Assembly (NCBI GenBank): GCA_015061145.1
Contig: SUXD01000005.1
Span: 1-64,000 of the forward strand
DNA length: 64,000 bases
Direction: 5' to 3'
Source of the DNA: Bacteroidales bacterium
GTDB lineage: Bacteria > Bacteroidota > Bacteroidia > Bacteroidales > Paludibacteraceae
In this document: positions 26,694-34,976 of the stretch, piece after piece
Numbering within the stretch: the first letter of the stretch is position 1
Layout of the letters: each line of letters starts with the position of its first letter
The notes under the pieces: generated by a model
Database searches by the model: none
The model's input: the letters and a program-made list of their open reading frames with translations, nothing else
What the model was told of the DNA's origin: nothing
Program-made: the position numbers and the translations under genes

Positions 26694-27092
26694 ATGGAAT
26701 CAATAAAGAAAGTATTTGATTTTCTTCAGAACGCAGGAACATTCTATTTGGCAACAGTAGAAGGCGACCAGCCACGAGTACGTCCTTACGGAGCCATGCT
26801 TTACTTCGAGGATAAAATCTATATTATGGCATTCGGTAAAACCAATGCTACCCGTCAGATTGCAGCAAATCAAAAGGCTGAAATATGTGCTTTCAAGGGA
26901 CAAACTCTGCGCATTGAGTGTAAACTTGTTGAGGACAATCGTCCTGAAGTAGGTAAGGCTCTTGTAGACAAGATGCCAGTACTGAAGCCTGCTTTAGGAG
27001 AAAATGGCGAGAACGGCGTGATGTACTACTTAAAGGATGCCAAGGCTGATTTCTTCAAGATGATGGAATTGGTAGAGACAGTAGAGTTCTAA
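26694..27092 (+). CDS. Pyridoxamine 5'-phosphate oxidase (PPOX) family flavoprotein
   Basis: A 132-135-residue split-barrel protein (alternative ATG at 26685). It has the PPOX-type T-F-Y-L-A-T-V-E-G-D-Q-P-R-V-R-P strand and a second half typical of small FMN-binding proteins of anaerobes. Such proteins bind FMN or F420 and act as reductases or oxygen-defence proteins; the substrate is unknown. It is 37 bases after the ferritin gene and probably co-transcribed. Confidence 0.8.
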   Translation: MESIKKVFDFLQNAGTFYLATVEGDQPRVRPYGAMLYFEDKIYIMAFGKTNATRQIAANQKAEICAFKGQTLRIECKLVEDNRPEVGKALVDKMPVLKPALGENGENGVMYYLKDAKADFFKMMELVETVEF

Positions 27093-27098
27093 CTATAG

Positions 27099-27485
27099 AA
27101 CTTTCTTATCCCGAATTGGCGTATACGTGATGAAGCACTGTACGAGAACAAGTTGTCGGTTGTTTAAGACGACCTTGCAGCTGCCCATCAGACACTCGAC
27201 CGCATGCGTGAGTTTGTCCGTAACCAGCCGAAAGCCCATCTGTCAATCCACACGCCGCAGGGATACGAGAATCATGAATCCAAACGTGTGATGGATTTGG
27301 ACAATCCCGTTCCAACACTTTTTGCTGACATAGACATCTCAAAACAGACAACTTCAGGCAAGTATGCTCTGTCTGCGGATGTGTCTATGCCACGAGGAAC
27401 AAACAGAGTGACCTTAGAAGACTTGCCGACAGACTGGAAATGTACGCGTTGCAAGCAGAGCAAGGAAAGGTCCAACAAGGCATAA
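27099..27485 (+). pseudogene. Remnant of an MBL-fold hydrolase-rubredoxin fusion gene
   Basis: One frame from about 27099 reads R-D-E-A-L-Y-E-N-K-L-S-V-V, an in-frame TAA at 27165-27167, then an alpha-helical tail and the rubredoxin end L-P-T-D-W-K-C-T-R-C. The first rubredoxin Cys pair (V-C-S-V-C-G) is not in this frame but appears at 27362-27379 in the +1 frame, so two compensating shifts have scrambled the middle. The upstream metallo-beta-lactamase half is gone. A 93-residue frame starting at ATG 27204 would not make a working rubredoxin. Confidence 0.65.
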
Positions 27486-27498
27486 ACCAAATAGAAGA

Positions 27499-28608
27499 AT
27501 GAAAGAAATGGAAGAACAAAAACAGATAGATTTGGCAGCATATATGAGCGCTAGCATAAGCAGGATAATGACAAAGGCTTATAAAAACGTACTGTCTAAT
27601 CCGCGCGAGGCAAAATTCGCCTTCCACATGCAACAGCTTTTTGCTAAATCAGAAAAGCGTCGTAAAAAACTGCTCGAAAAAGAGGGGTTGGAAGTGCCTC
27701 CATTCCTGATAAGCAGTATAGCTACGGAGTGCAACCTCCATTGCAAGGGGTGTTATGCCAGAAGTAACGGAATAGCCGAGGATGAGAAAAATAATCGGAA
27801 GTCTGAGCTTACTCCTGAACAGTGGAAACAGGTTTTCAACGAATCAGCTGCTTTGGGTATCAATTTTTCTTTGCTAGCCGGTGGTGAACCAATGATGCGC
27901 AAGGATATTCTGGAGGCTGTGGCAGAGGTGAGGGATATGATATTCCCGATTTTCACTAACGGAACGCTGATTGGTCCCGCTTATGTTGAATTTCTATGCA
28001 AACATTTGAATATGGTGCCCATTATAAGTATTGAAGGAACAGCGATGGGAACAGACCAGCGACGCGGCCAAGGTGTGTTTCGCAGAGCTATGTACTCAAT
28101 GCAACAGCTTAAGGAAGAAGATTTGTTCTTCGGCACAAGCATAACTGTCACTACGGAGAATTACCTCCTCGTCACATCCCCTGAGTTCATCGACCAGTTG
28201 CGTAGCTACGGCTGTAAGATAGTCTTCTATGTGGAGTATGTGCCAATGGAGGAAGGCACCGAATATCTTGCCTTCACCGAAAAGCATGTGACAGAGATGG
28301 AGTGCTTTCTCGAACAGCGCAGAGAGGAATATTCCGACATCATCTTCCTCTCTTTTCCTGGCGATGAGAAAGCTTTGGACGGCTGCTTGGCTTCAGGACG
28401 AGGATTCTTCCATATTGCTCCTGACGGCTCAGCAGAACCGTGTCCGTTTTCCCCATTCAGCGATAGCAATGTAGCCGAGATAGGCGTGAAGAAGGCATTG
28501 CAATCACCTCTGTTTCGCAAGATACGTACTGCAAAAGCGTTAGGCTGGGAGCATACGGGCGGTTGCACACTTTTCGAGCATCGTGAGGAAATAGAAAAAA
28601 TGATTTAA
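27499..28608 (+). CDS. Radical SAM/SPASM-type enzyme
   Basis: A 369-residue protein with a basic helical N-terminus (about 1-65). The radical SAM cluster motif C78-N-L-H-C82-K-G-C85 is followed by A-G-G-E-P near 130. The Cys-containing C-terminal region (G-C-L-A-S-G-R, E-P-C-P-F-S-P-F, G-G-C-T-L-F) looks like a SPASM/twitch auxiliary cluster domain. It probably modifies a protein or peptide or a small molecule; no peptide substrate gene is apparent nearby. It starts 14 bases after the pseudogene. Confidence 0.82.
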   Translation: MKEMEEQKQIDLAAYMSASISRIMTKAYKNVLSNPREAKFAFHMQQLFAKSEKRRKKLLEKEGLEVPPFLISSIATECNLHCKGCYARSNGIAEDEKNNRKSELTPEQWKQVFNESAALGINFSLLAGGEPMMRKDILEAVAEVRDMIFPIFTNGTLIGPAYVEFLCKHLNMVPIISIEGTAMGTDQRRGQGVFRRAMYSMQQLKEEDLFFGTSITVTTENYLLVTSPEFIDQLRSYGCKIVFYVEYVPMEEGTEYLAFTEKHVTEMECFLEQRREEYSDIIFLSFPGDEKALDGCLASGRGFFHIAPDGSAEPCPFSPFSDSNVAEIGVKKALQSPLFRKIRTAKALGWEHTGGCTLFEHREEIEKMI

Positions 28609-28623
28609 ATAATAAGTTTTATA

Positions 28624-29031
28624 ATGACTGTAGCTATTCGTTATTTCTCAAGGTTTGGGCATTCTGCCAGGATGGCAGAGGTTATCAGCCAAATTACAGG
28701 TGTTAAGGCTGAAGATGTGTCTGTACCTATTACGGAATCGGTTGATGTGTTGTATCTTGGTTCTGGAGTCATGCTTGGTAAAATAAGCAATGAAATGGTT
28801 GATTTCATCCGTGCCCTCAATTCTGAGAAGGTGAGGCGTGTGGTATGTTTCGGCTCGTGCGCTATAATCAAGTCGCCTGTGCATCAAATGCGTTCTTTGC
28901 TTGAATTAAAAGGCATTACAGTAGATAAGCGTTCCTTTACATGCAAAGGGTCTATGGGACCATTGTATGCAGGGCATCCCAATGCGCTTGATTTGGAAAA
29001 TCTCAAAAATTTTATTCAAACGATAAATTAG
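28624..29031 (+). CDS. Flavodoxin-like protein
   Basis: A 135-residue protein with the flavodoxin start A-I-R-Y-F-S-R-F-G-H-S-A-R-M-A (phosphate-binding loop), L-Y-L-G-S-G-V and V-V-C-F-G-S-C. It should bind FMN as a low-potential electron carrier. It is 15 bases after the radical SAM gene, so it may be that enzyme's electron donor (inference). It ends 19 bases from the convergent AlkZ-related gene. Confidence 0.8.
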   Translation: MTVAIRYFSRFGHSARMAEVISQITGVKAEDVSVPITESVDVLYLGSGVMLGKISNEMVDFIRALNSEKVRRVVCFGSCAIIKSPVHQMRSLLELKGITVDKRSFTCKGSMGPLYAGHPNALDLENLKNFIQTIN

Positions 29032-29050
29032 TATATAGGACTCCGATAAT

Positions 29051-29773
29051 TCATCTTAGAATTCGTGCAATTTGCTTCTCTTGGGCATGTGGCAGCAGTT
29101 TTGTGAGATGTTTTGCCATGCGGCGGTGTGATTCCTTTGCGCTGTGCTGGCATAAGCATGCGTTTCGGCCCAGCAATTTCTCGGGTGTGGTGAGCAAAGC
29201 CCATCCGAAACCATATTCTTTGCCGTGCTTGTCAGTGGGATATACAAAATTTTCTGTCACAATATGGCACGACATCTGCAGACGATTGATGTAAGCGTCA
29301 AATTTCCCTCGCATTTTAGGGCCTGTAAATCCACATGCGGCGCGCAAGTCTTTGGTTATCATACTGTCGTTTTCGCGCAGCGTGCCCAGTATGATGTCCT
29401 CTATGCTGTCCTTCGCTGGTGTGGGGCTCTGGCTGCGACGCCAATTGTAAAAGTCGGGCCACCATTCGAGTGAAATGAATCCTGCTTTTTTTTCGAAAAA
29501 TTTTCCGTAAACGCAGTTGCCGTTTTCCAATACCGAACTTTTCCATTGCCACAGAGGCCATTCCCAACTGCCGTCGGGAAATTGGATGAAACGGCATTCC
29601 TCAGCCATCATTCCCTCGGCACAAAATCCGTTAATGCTGCTTTCGAGCAATGGCAGAAATCCCATTTGCTGAACGCATTCTATTAAGTCGGGGCAGGAGT
29701 GTATCTCTCTTTGCTCTGCAGCGTTTGCGTTTGCCTCGTACATTGTCTTGAAATATTCTGCAAATGAGTTCAT
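29051..29773 (-). CDS. AlkZ-related protein
   Basis: A 240-residue protein matching the short AlkZ-related group of Bacteroidales. It has an N-terminal F-A-E-Y-F-K-T-M-Y-E-A, G-K-F-F-E-K-K-A-G-F-I-S-L-E-W-W-P and a winged-helix-like middle with T-K-D-L-R-A-A-C-G-F. AlkZ/YcaQ glycosylases unhook DNA crosslinks, but this group is shorter and I cannot point to the catalytic motif, so activity is uncertain. It probably follows the oxoamine synthase gene after its terminator. Confidence 0.7.
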   Translation of the reverse strand: MNSFAEYFKTMYEANANAAEQREIHSCPDLIECVQQMGFLPLLESSINGFCAEGMMAEECRFIQFPDGSWEWPLWQWKSSVLENGNCVYGKFFEKKAGFISLEWWPDFYNWRRSQSPTPAKDSIEDIILGTLRENDSMITKDLRAACGFTGPKMRGKFDAYINRLQMSCHIVTENFVYPTDKHGKEYGFGWALLTTPEKLLGRNACLCQHSAKESHRRMAKHLTKLLPHAQEKQIARILR

Positions 29774-29797
29774 GCGCTATTTTGTCAAGGGGGAAAG

Positions 29798-29825
29798 AAA
29801 AAAGGGAGGTTTTGCAACCTCCCTT
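29798..29825 (-). terminator. Terminator after the oxoamine synthase gene
   Basis: On the minus strand, GGGAGGTT (29816-29823) pairs with AACCTCCC (29804-29811), followed by six T (29798-29803). Confidence 0.88.
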
Positions 29826-29845
29826 GTGTTCAAAGAATGATAGTC

Positions 29846-31099
29846 TTATTTCAACATAGAAATGCTTGCGATGGTGTCGGTGTTGTATTTGCCGGCTTCC
29901 AAGTTCGCTTTGATTTCTGAGAATGCTTTGATGGTGTAGTTTACATCGTCCAAAGTGTGAGTTGCAGTCGGAATCAAACGCAACAGCAGTTCTCCCTTCG
30001 GAATGACCGGGTAAAGCACCATTGAGCAGAACAAGTTGTAGTTCTCGCGCAAATCCATAACAAGATTTGTGCCTTCTGCAGGATTTCCTGACAGATAAAC
30101 AGGAGTAACCATAGATTTTGTCTTGCCAAGGTTGAAGCCTTTTTCTCTCAATCCGCTTTGCAAAGCATTGACAATTGTCCAAAGCTTTTCTCTCAGTTCG
30201 GGTTTTGTCTTCAATAGTTCCAAACGTTTCAATGCACCTTCTACGATAGGCATAGGAAGTGATTTTGCGTAAATCTGAGAACGCATGTTGTAGCGCAAAT
30301 AATTGATGATAGATTCTTTACCGGCTACGAAACCGCCAATCAAAGCCATAGATTTGGCGAAAGTGGCAAAGCAAAGGTCAACTTTGTCGAGAACGCCGAA
30401 ATGTTCAGCTGTACCTCTACCGTTAGGCCCCATAGAACCGAATCCGTGAGCGTCGTCAACCAACAGGCGGAACTCGTATTTATCTTTCAATGCTGCGATT
30501 TCATCCAACTGTCCGAGTACGCCTGACATACCGAATACACCTTCGGTGATGACAAGTACACCGCCTTTTTGCTTTTCAGCCAAAGCGCAGGCGCGAGCCA
30601 ATTGTTTTTCGAGGCTTTCCATGTCGTTGTGCTGGTAAACGAAGCGTTTGCCAATATGAAGTCGCATACCATCAATGATACATGCGTGTGCATTTGAGTC
30701 ATAAACGATAACATCATTGCGGCAGCAGATTGCGTCGATGATAGAAAGCATACCTTGATAGCCGAAGTTCAGCAGGTAAGCGTCTTCTTTCTGCATGAAT
30801 TCAGCCAATTGTCCTTCTAGTTTTTCGTGAAGACTAGTCTGACCTGACATCATTCTGGCACCCATAGGATAAGCCAAGCCCCATCTTGCGGCACCTTCAG
30901 CGTCAGCCTTTCTTACTTCTGGATGGTTTGCCAATCCGATGTAGTTGTTCAAACTCCAGTTCAGAACTTCTCTTCCGCGGAAAGTCATTCTCGGACCGAT
31001 TTCACCTTCCAATTTTGGAAACATAAAGTATCCGTGGGCTTCTTTGTAATATTGACCCAACGGACCCTGATTCTCTTCAATTTTCTTAAAAATATCCAC
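29846..31099 (-). CDS. PLP-dependent alpha-oxoamine synthase family enzyme
   Basis: A 417-residue fold-type I PLP enzyme of the family that joins an amino acid to an acyl thioester. Visible features: L-N-N-Y-I-G-L-A-N-H-P near residue 50, the cofactor Asp in V-D-D-A-H-G-F-G, and the PLP Lys in T-F-A-K-S-M-A-L-I-G-G-F near 250. Candidates are serine palmitoyltransferase (sphingolipids), cysteate acyltransferase (sulfonolipids) and 2-amino-3-ketobutyrate CoA ligase. No threonine dehydrogenase neighbour supports the last, and the sequence alone does not decide. It is a single gene with its own promoter and terminator. Confidence 0.78.
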   Translation of the reverse strand: MDIFKKIEENQGPLGQYYKEAHGYFMFPKLEGEIGPRMTFRGREVLNWSLNNYIGLANHPEVRKADAEGAARWGLAYPMGARMMSGQTSLHEKLEGQLAEFMQKEDAYLLNFGYQGMLSIIDAICCRNDVIVYDSNAHACIIDGMRLHIGKRFVYQHNDMESLEKQLARACALAEKQKGGVLVITEGVFGMSGVLGQLDEIAALKDKYEFRLLVDDAHGFGSMGPNGRGTAEHFGVLDKVDLCFATFAKSMALIGGFVAGKESIINYLRYNMRSQIYAKSLPMPIVEGALKRLELLKTKPELREKLWTIVNALQSGLREKGFNLGKTKSMVTPVYLSGNPAEGTNLVMDLRENYNLFCSMVLYPVIPKGELLLRLIPTATHTLDDVNYTIKAFSEIKANLEAGKYNTDTIASISMLK

Positions 31100-31129
31100 T
31101 TTTTCTAAAATTTAATGAATAAAACTTCG

Positions 31130-31137
31130 CAAAGTTA
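31130..31137 (-). promoter_or_regulatory. -7 element for the oxoamine synthase gene
   Basis: TAACTTTG on the minus strand, 30 bases before the ATG. Confidence 0.5.
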
Positions 31138-31286
31138 AGACATTTGCCTGAAAATAGAAAATTGTTTTGTGTTTTTTAATTTTTTTATTGCTTAAACAAT
31201 TATAAATTAGTGTTTTACATTGTTCGTGTGTTCTGTGGGCGGCAATAAAAAGAGTGTATTTTTGCTGTAAATCTCGAACTATATAT

Positions 31287-31294
31287 TACTTTTG
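31287..31294 (+). promoter_or_regulatory. -7 element for the Yip1-smpB operon
   Basis: TACTTTTG, only 12 bases before the ATG at 31307, so the leader would be very short. A TTTG 22 bases upstream is a poorly spaced -33. Confidence 0.45.
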
Positions 31295-31306
31295 CAGTTG
31301 TTGAAA

Positions 31307-31867
31307 ATGAAAAACAAGGCATTTGACATATTCATTCGCTTGAAAGGCTATTTCTTCAATCCTGACAAGATGTGGAGAAATATTGATGAAAAGGAACGCA
31401 CAAACAGTTTTGTGAAGATGGTGCTTCCGCTTTTCCCTGCTGTCATTTTGTCGATGATTGTCGGTCAGGTGATATTTGCGGAATTCGATTTCGAAAAGCT
31501 TACAGTTGGCGTGTTGCTGATGCTGCTGTCTTATGTGTTGGGATTTCCGCTCTCCAAATTTTTGTTCACGGCATTTTTCCGGCGTTTTTTCTCTGACATC
31601 CCGCTTTCGGAAAATAAAACTGACGTGCTGGTGGCTTATGCCTATTCGCTTCTCCTGATGGTCGATGTGGTGGCGGCTGTACTGCATGACGAAGACCTGA
31701 TTTGTCGCATGTTTTATGTGATAGTGGCGTATCTTCTTTGGCGGGCGGCTCCAAACTTGGGAGTGGAGAAGAACGGAATGGTCAAGTATTTGGCGATTGT
31801 AGTGCCGTTTGTAGTGTTTGTGCCTTATTTCTTGCAGAGGATGATGGGCTGGATAATTTTAAGATGA
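31307..31867 (+). CDS. Yip1-family multipass membrane protein
   Basis: A 186-residue protein with about five hydrophobic segments. Its N-terminal [14 protein letters not shown] resembles bacterial Yip1 domain proteins. Function is unknown. The ATG at 31307 is chosen over 31292 because of the promoter. The stop overlaps the smpB ATG (ATGA), so the two are co-translated. Confidence 0.75.
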   Translation: MKNKAFDIFIRLKGYFFNPDKMWRNIDEKERTNSFVKMVLPLFPAVILSMIVGQVIFAEFDFEKLTVGVLLMLLSYVLGFPLSKFLFTAFFRRFFSDIPLSENKTDVLVAYAYSLLLMVDVVAAVLHDEDLICRMFYVIVAYLLWRAAPNLGVEKNGMVKYLAIVVPFVVFVPYFLQRMMGWIILR

Positions 31868-32322
31868 GACAGAAAACTGACATACAAATAAAAAATAAAC
31901 GTGCTTCGTTCGATTATGAATTTTTGGAACGGTATGTGGCGGGGATACAACTTTTCGGCACCGAAATAAAATCTATCCGGGCAGGAAAGGCTTCGCTGGT
32001 TGATACCTTTTGCTCGTTCATCAATGGCGAACTGTGGGTGCGGAATATGCATATCTCCGAATATGCTTTCGGCACATACAACAATCACGAGGTGCGGCGC
32101 GAAAGAAAACTGCTGCTTACAAAAAAAGAACTGAAAAAATTGCAGAGGGCTTCTGAAGATACCGGAGTTACGATAGTGCCGATAAGGGTGTTTTTCAACG
32201 AAAAAGGATTCGCAAAGATGGAAATCGCCCTTGCCAAAGGAAAGAAACAGTATGACAAACGGCAGTCTCTTCGCGAGAAAGACGACAAAAGGGAAATGGA
32301 CAGGATGCGCAAAATAAACTGA
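31864..32322 (+). CDS. smpB: SsrA-binding protein SmpB
   Basis: A 152-residue tmRNA partner for trans-translation on stalled ribosomes. Family signatures: [36 protein letters not shown] and the basic C-terminal tail. The start is the ATG at 31864 inside the ATGA overlap. tmRNA itself is not in the window. Confidence 0.97.
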   Translation: MRQKTDIQIKNKRASFDYEFLERYVAGIQLFGTEIKSIRAGKASLVDTFCSFINGELWVRNMHISEYAFGTYNNHEVRRERKLLLTKKELKKLQRASEDTGVTIVPIRVFFNEKGFAKMEIALAKGKKQYDKRQSLREKDDKREMDRMRKIN

Positions 32323-32403
32323 TTTTCAGCGCAATGTAAACTTTTAAACTGTCTGAAACCGTATTTGTTGAAAACAAAATTTCGAATGGTCGAAATAATT
32401 TGA

Positions 32404-32411
32404 TATTTTTG
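32404..32411 (+). promoter_or_regulatory. -7 element at the SPOR protein start
   Basis: TATTTTTG ends four bases before the ATG at 32416, so the transcript would be leaderless or the ATG at 32425 would be used. Confidence 0.5.
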
Positions 32412-32415
32412 CACG

Positions 32416-33381
32416 ATGCAAAAAATGATAGAACATATAGAACAACTGTTGTTGCGGAATGATTGCGTCATTGTTCCGGGGCTGGGCGGTTTCGTGGCAA
32501 ATCGCACTGCTGCCGAGGTGACTGGCGCATTTGTCGTCCCGTCGCGCAGAATCATGCTGTTCAATGTTCTGCTCACCTACAACGATGGCCTTTTGGCACA
32601 AGAGTATATGCGTTGCGACCGACTCACTTTCCAGCAGGCTATGGACGAAATTGGTCGTGCAGTCGCTCACTTTAAAAAAGAGCTTAGCGAATGGGGGAAT
32701 GTGTCGTTCGGAAGACTGGGCGTGTTCTCGACTGGTGTCGACGGTTCGCTGACATTCCGATATAGCGGCAATGTGGAGTTGGATATTTTCAATTACGGAC
32801 TGAAGAAATTGAATTTTGCGCCGCTTGCAAGCGAACGAAAATCAAGTTTCGGCATGAAAGAGTGGGTGGCGGCAGCGGCTGTGCTGTTATTGCTGTTGTT
32901 GCCGCTGAATTTGCTGAAGCATCAAGAGCCGTATTCGTCAGCGTCGCTGTCGTCGTTGGTTACGGCAGTTGAGCGGATGGCGCAGGACCCGTTGGAAACC
33001 GTAACCCAAGAAACGGTTTTAGATTCGTTGACTGTAGTGTCAGAAATGCCGGATTCGTTGAATCTCGTTCAGTCTGAAATCGCATTGGCAGAAGCAGAGG
33101 CGCCTGCGCCAGAAAGTGTCGAACAGCAATCAGTAGCGCCTCGAACCGTTTATCATGTGATAATCGCCAGCCTTTCATCTCAAGCGAAAGCGCGTCAGTA
33201 TATGAGCGAGATCTCGGAATATAATTTCGATAATTTGGAAATTGTCCGTGCTGAGAATCGTTATCGGGTATCTGTGGCGAATTTCACATCAGAAGATTCC
33301 GCTGAATCATTCCTTGCCGATTTCAAGTTGCGGCACGAAGCGTTTGCCTCCGCTTGGGTGTTTGCCGAAAAAGCCGATTGA
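32416..33381 (+). CDS. HU-CCDC81 and SPOR domain membrane protein
   Basis: A 321-residue protein. Residues 1-125 form an HU-like CCDC81 pair (I-V-P-G-L-G-G-F, W-G-N-V-S-F-G-R-L-G-V-F). A hydrophobic segment lies at about 155-170, followed by a Ser/Glu-rich periplasmic linker and a C-terminal SPOR domain (about 243-318). SPOR domains bind denuded septal peptidoglycan, so the protein probably acts in cell division; the cytoplasmic HU-like part may contact DNA or other proteins. The -7 element lies almost on the ATG. Confidence 0.85.
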   Translation: MQKMIEHIEQLLLRNDCVIVPGLGGFVANRTAAEVTGAFVVPSRRIMLFNVLLTYNDGLLAQEYMRCDRLTFQQAMDEIGRAVAHFKKELSEWGNVSFGRLGVFSTGVDGSLTFRYSGNVELDIFNYGLKKLNFAPLASERKSSFGMKEWVAAAAVLLLLLLPLNLLKHQEPYSSASLSSLVTAVERMAQDPLETVTQETVLDSLTVVSEMPDSLNLVQSEIALAEAEAPAPESVEQQSVAPRTVYHVIIASLSSQAKARQYMSEISEYNFDNLEIVRAENRYRVSVANFTSEDSAESFLADFKLRHEAFASAWVFAEKAD

Positions 33382-33422
33382 CAGCGGCTCCGGAAAAATA
33401 AGGTGAAAAATATCATGCAATA

Positions 33423-33454
33423 TTTGTATGATAAAAAACAAACCATTATCTTTG
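33423..33454 (+). promoter_or_regulatory. rpsP promoter
   Basis: TTTG at 33423-33426, a 20-base spacer and TATCTTTG at 33447-33454, a near-perfect match. Confidence 0.8.
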
Positions 33455-33497
33455 CACCGCAAAATTTTAATACTAATCAAACTAAAAAAACAAAAAA

Positions 33498-34055
33498 ATG
33501 GCCGTAAAAGTAAGATTACAGAGAAACGGACGTAAGGGGTACGCGTACTACCACATTGTTATTGCTGACAGCAGAGTGTCAAGAAACGGAAAATTCATCG
33601 AAAGAATCGGTTCTTACAATCCGAACACAAATCCTGCTACTGTAGATTTGAATTTCGAAAGAGCATTGGATTGGGTTTTGAAAGGCGCACAACCAACCGA
33701 TACTGTTCGTAACATCCTTTCTAACGAAGGCGTGTATATGAAAAAGCACTTGCTCGGCGGCGTACAGAAAGGCGCTTTCGACGAAGCAAAAGCAGAAGAG
33801 AAATTCAATGCTTGGAAACAAGAGAAAGAAGCTAAGCTTGCACAGCTGAAAGGTAAACTTGCTCAAGATTCCAAAGCAAAAGCAAAAGCAAAAATTGATG
33901 CAGAAATAGCTGCAAATAAACAGAAAGAAGCTGAGTTGGCAAAGAAAAAAGCTGAGGCGCTTGCAGCAGCTGAAGCAGCAGCCAAAGAAGCAGCAGCCGA
34001 AGAAACCGAGGCTGAAGCTCCAGCAACAGAAGAAGCAGCTCCTGCAGCAGAATAA
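33498..34055 (+). CDS. rpsP: 30S ribosomal protein S16 with long C-terminal extension
   Basis: The first 80-85 residues are ordinary S16 ([22 protein letters not shown]). The remaining ~100 residues are a Lys/Glu/Ala-rich, probably helical tail ending in an acidic Ala/Glu stretch. Extended S16 is usual in Bacteroidales, and the tail's role is unknown. It stands alone with a strong promoter and terminator, unlike the rpsP-rimM-trmD-rplS operons of other phyla. Confidence 0.97.
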   Translation: MAVKVRLQRNGRKGYAYYHIVIADSRVSRNGKFIERIGSYNPNTNPATVDLNFERALDWVLKGAQPTDTVRNILSNEGVYMKKHLLGGVQKGAFDEAKAEEKFNAWKQEKEAKLAQLKGKLAQDSKAKAKAKIDAEIAANKQKEAELAKKKAEALAAAEAAAKEAAAEETEAEAPATEEAAPAAE

Positions 34056-34076
34056 TTCTTATGTAAAAGGAATCGT

Positions 34077-34109
34077 AAAGCCTCGAATGGATAACTTTTC
34101 GGGGCTTTT
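34077..34109 (+). terminator. Terminator after rpsP
   Basis: A 10-bp stem with one G-T pair, AAAGCCTCGA (34077-34086) and TCGGGGCTTT (34099-34108), followed by T-rich sequence. Confidence 0.8.
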
Positions 34110-34139
34110 CTTGTTTTTAAGATGAAAAAATAAAAAAAT

Positions 34140-34862
34140 ATGGGAAGAGCGTTTGAATATCGTAAGGCTACTAAATTGAAACGATGGGGCAACATGGCCC
34201 GTGTGTTCACAAAACTTGGCAAACAGATTACCATAGCAGCTAAAGACGGCGGTGCCGATCCAGATACGAATCCTCGTCTGCGTATGTTGGTGGCTCAGGC
34301 AAAAAAAGAGAATATGCCGAAGGACAATGTGGAGCGTGCCATTAAACGTGCGTTTTCAAAAGATGAGTCCGACTATAAAGAAATGAATTATGAGGGATAT
34401 GCACCACACGGAATCGCGTTGTTTATCGAGACAACAACAGATAACACAACCCGTACCGTGGCAAATATCCGCAGTTATTTCAATAAAAACGGAGGTTCGC
34501 TCGGAACTTCAGGAAGTGTGGAGTTCATGTTTGAACATAAATGTATTTTCCGCGTGGAATCTAAAGAGGGAATCTCGATGGACGACTTGGAGCTTGAATT
34601 GATAGACTGCGGCATCGACGAGGTGGATGTCGAAGACAATGAAATCGTCATTTATGCAGATTTTGCGCAAAACTCGGCTGTTCAAAAATATTTGGAGGAT
34701 AACGGGTTTGAAATTATCAGCAGCGAATTTGTCCGCATACCGACGGAATACAAGGAACTTCCTGAGGATCAGCGCGAATCGGTGATGAAGCTGATTGAAA
34801 AAATCGAAGACGATGACGATGTGCAGAACGTATATCACAACATGAAAGTGGACGAAGAATAA
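34140..34862 (+). CDS. YebC/PmpR family protein (TACO1-like)
   Basis: A 240-residue three-domain cytoplasmic protein. Its start G-R-A-F-E-Y-R-K-A-T-K-L-K-R-W is followed by I-T-I-A-A-K-D-G-G-A-D-P-D and N-M-P-K-D-N-V-E-R-A-I-K-R, the family signature. Members are described as DNA-binding regulators or as factors that help ribosomes through polyproline stretches. Its place between rpsP and thrS fits a translation role. The start is an ATG six bases after an A-rich tract. Confidence 0.93.
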   Translation: MGRAFEYRKATKLKRWGNMARVFTKLGKQITIAAKDGGADPDTNPRLRMLVAQAKKENMPKDNVERAIKRAFSKDESDYKEMNYEGYAPHGIALFIETTTDNTTRTVANIRSYFNKNGGSLGTSGSVEFMFEHKCIFRVESKEGISMDDLELELIDCGIDEVDVEDNEIVIYADFAQNSAVQKYLEDNGFEIISSEFVRIPTEYKELPEDQRESVMKLIEKIEDDDDVQNVYHNMKVDEE

Positions 34863-34882
34863 TCGTTGGTTTTCTATAGAAG

Positions 34883-34913
34883 AAAAGTCAAGTTTCCAAA
34901 CTTGACTTTTTTT
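34883..34913 (+). terminator. Terminator after the yebC-like gene
   Basis: A perfect 13-base inverted repeat, arms 34883-34895 and 34898-34910 with core GTCAAG/CTTGAC, followed by T. Confidence 0.9.
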
Positions 34914-34924
34914 ATTTGAAAATA

Positions 34925-34956
34925 TTTGATTTTTTTGTGTCAAAACACTAATTTTG
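34925..34956 (+). promoter_or_regulatory. thrS promoter
   Basis: TTTG at 34925-34928, a 20-base spacer and TAATTTTG at 34949-34956, 20 bases before the ATG. No T-box leader is present. Confidence 0.75.
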
Positions 34957-34976
34957 TGGACTTTATTTAGAAGAAA

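Noticed and set aside
27204..27485. A 93-residue small protein with one C-x-x-C
   Set aside because: It is the 3' part of a longer degraded frame and cannot make the four-Cys rubredoxin site, so I call it part of a pseudogene.
34863..34976. T-box or other riboswitch ahead of thrS (also checked for pheT and valS)
   Set aside because: The leaders are too short and lack T-box sequence; only promoters and a terminator of the previous gene are seen.
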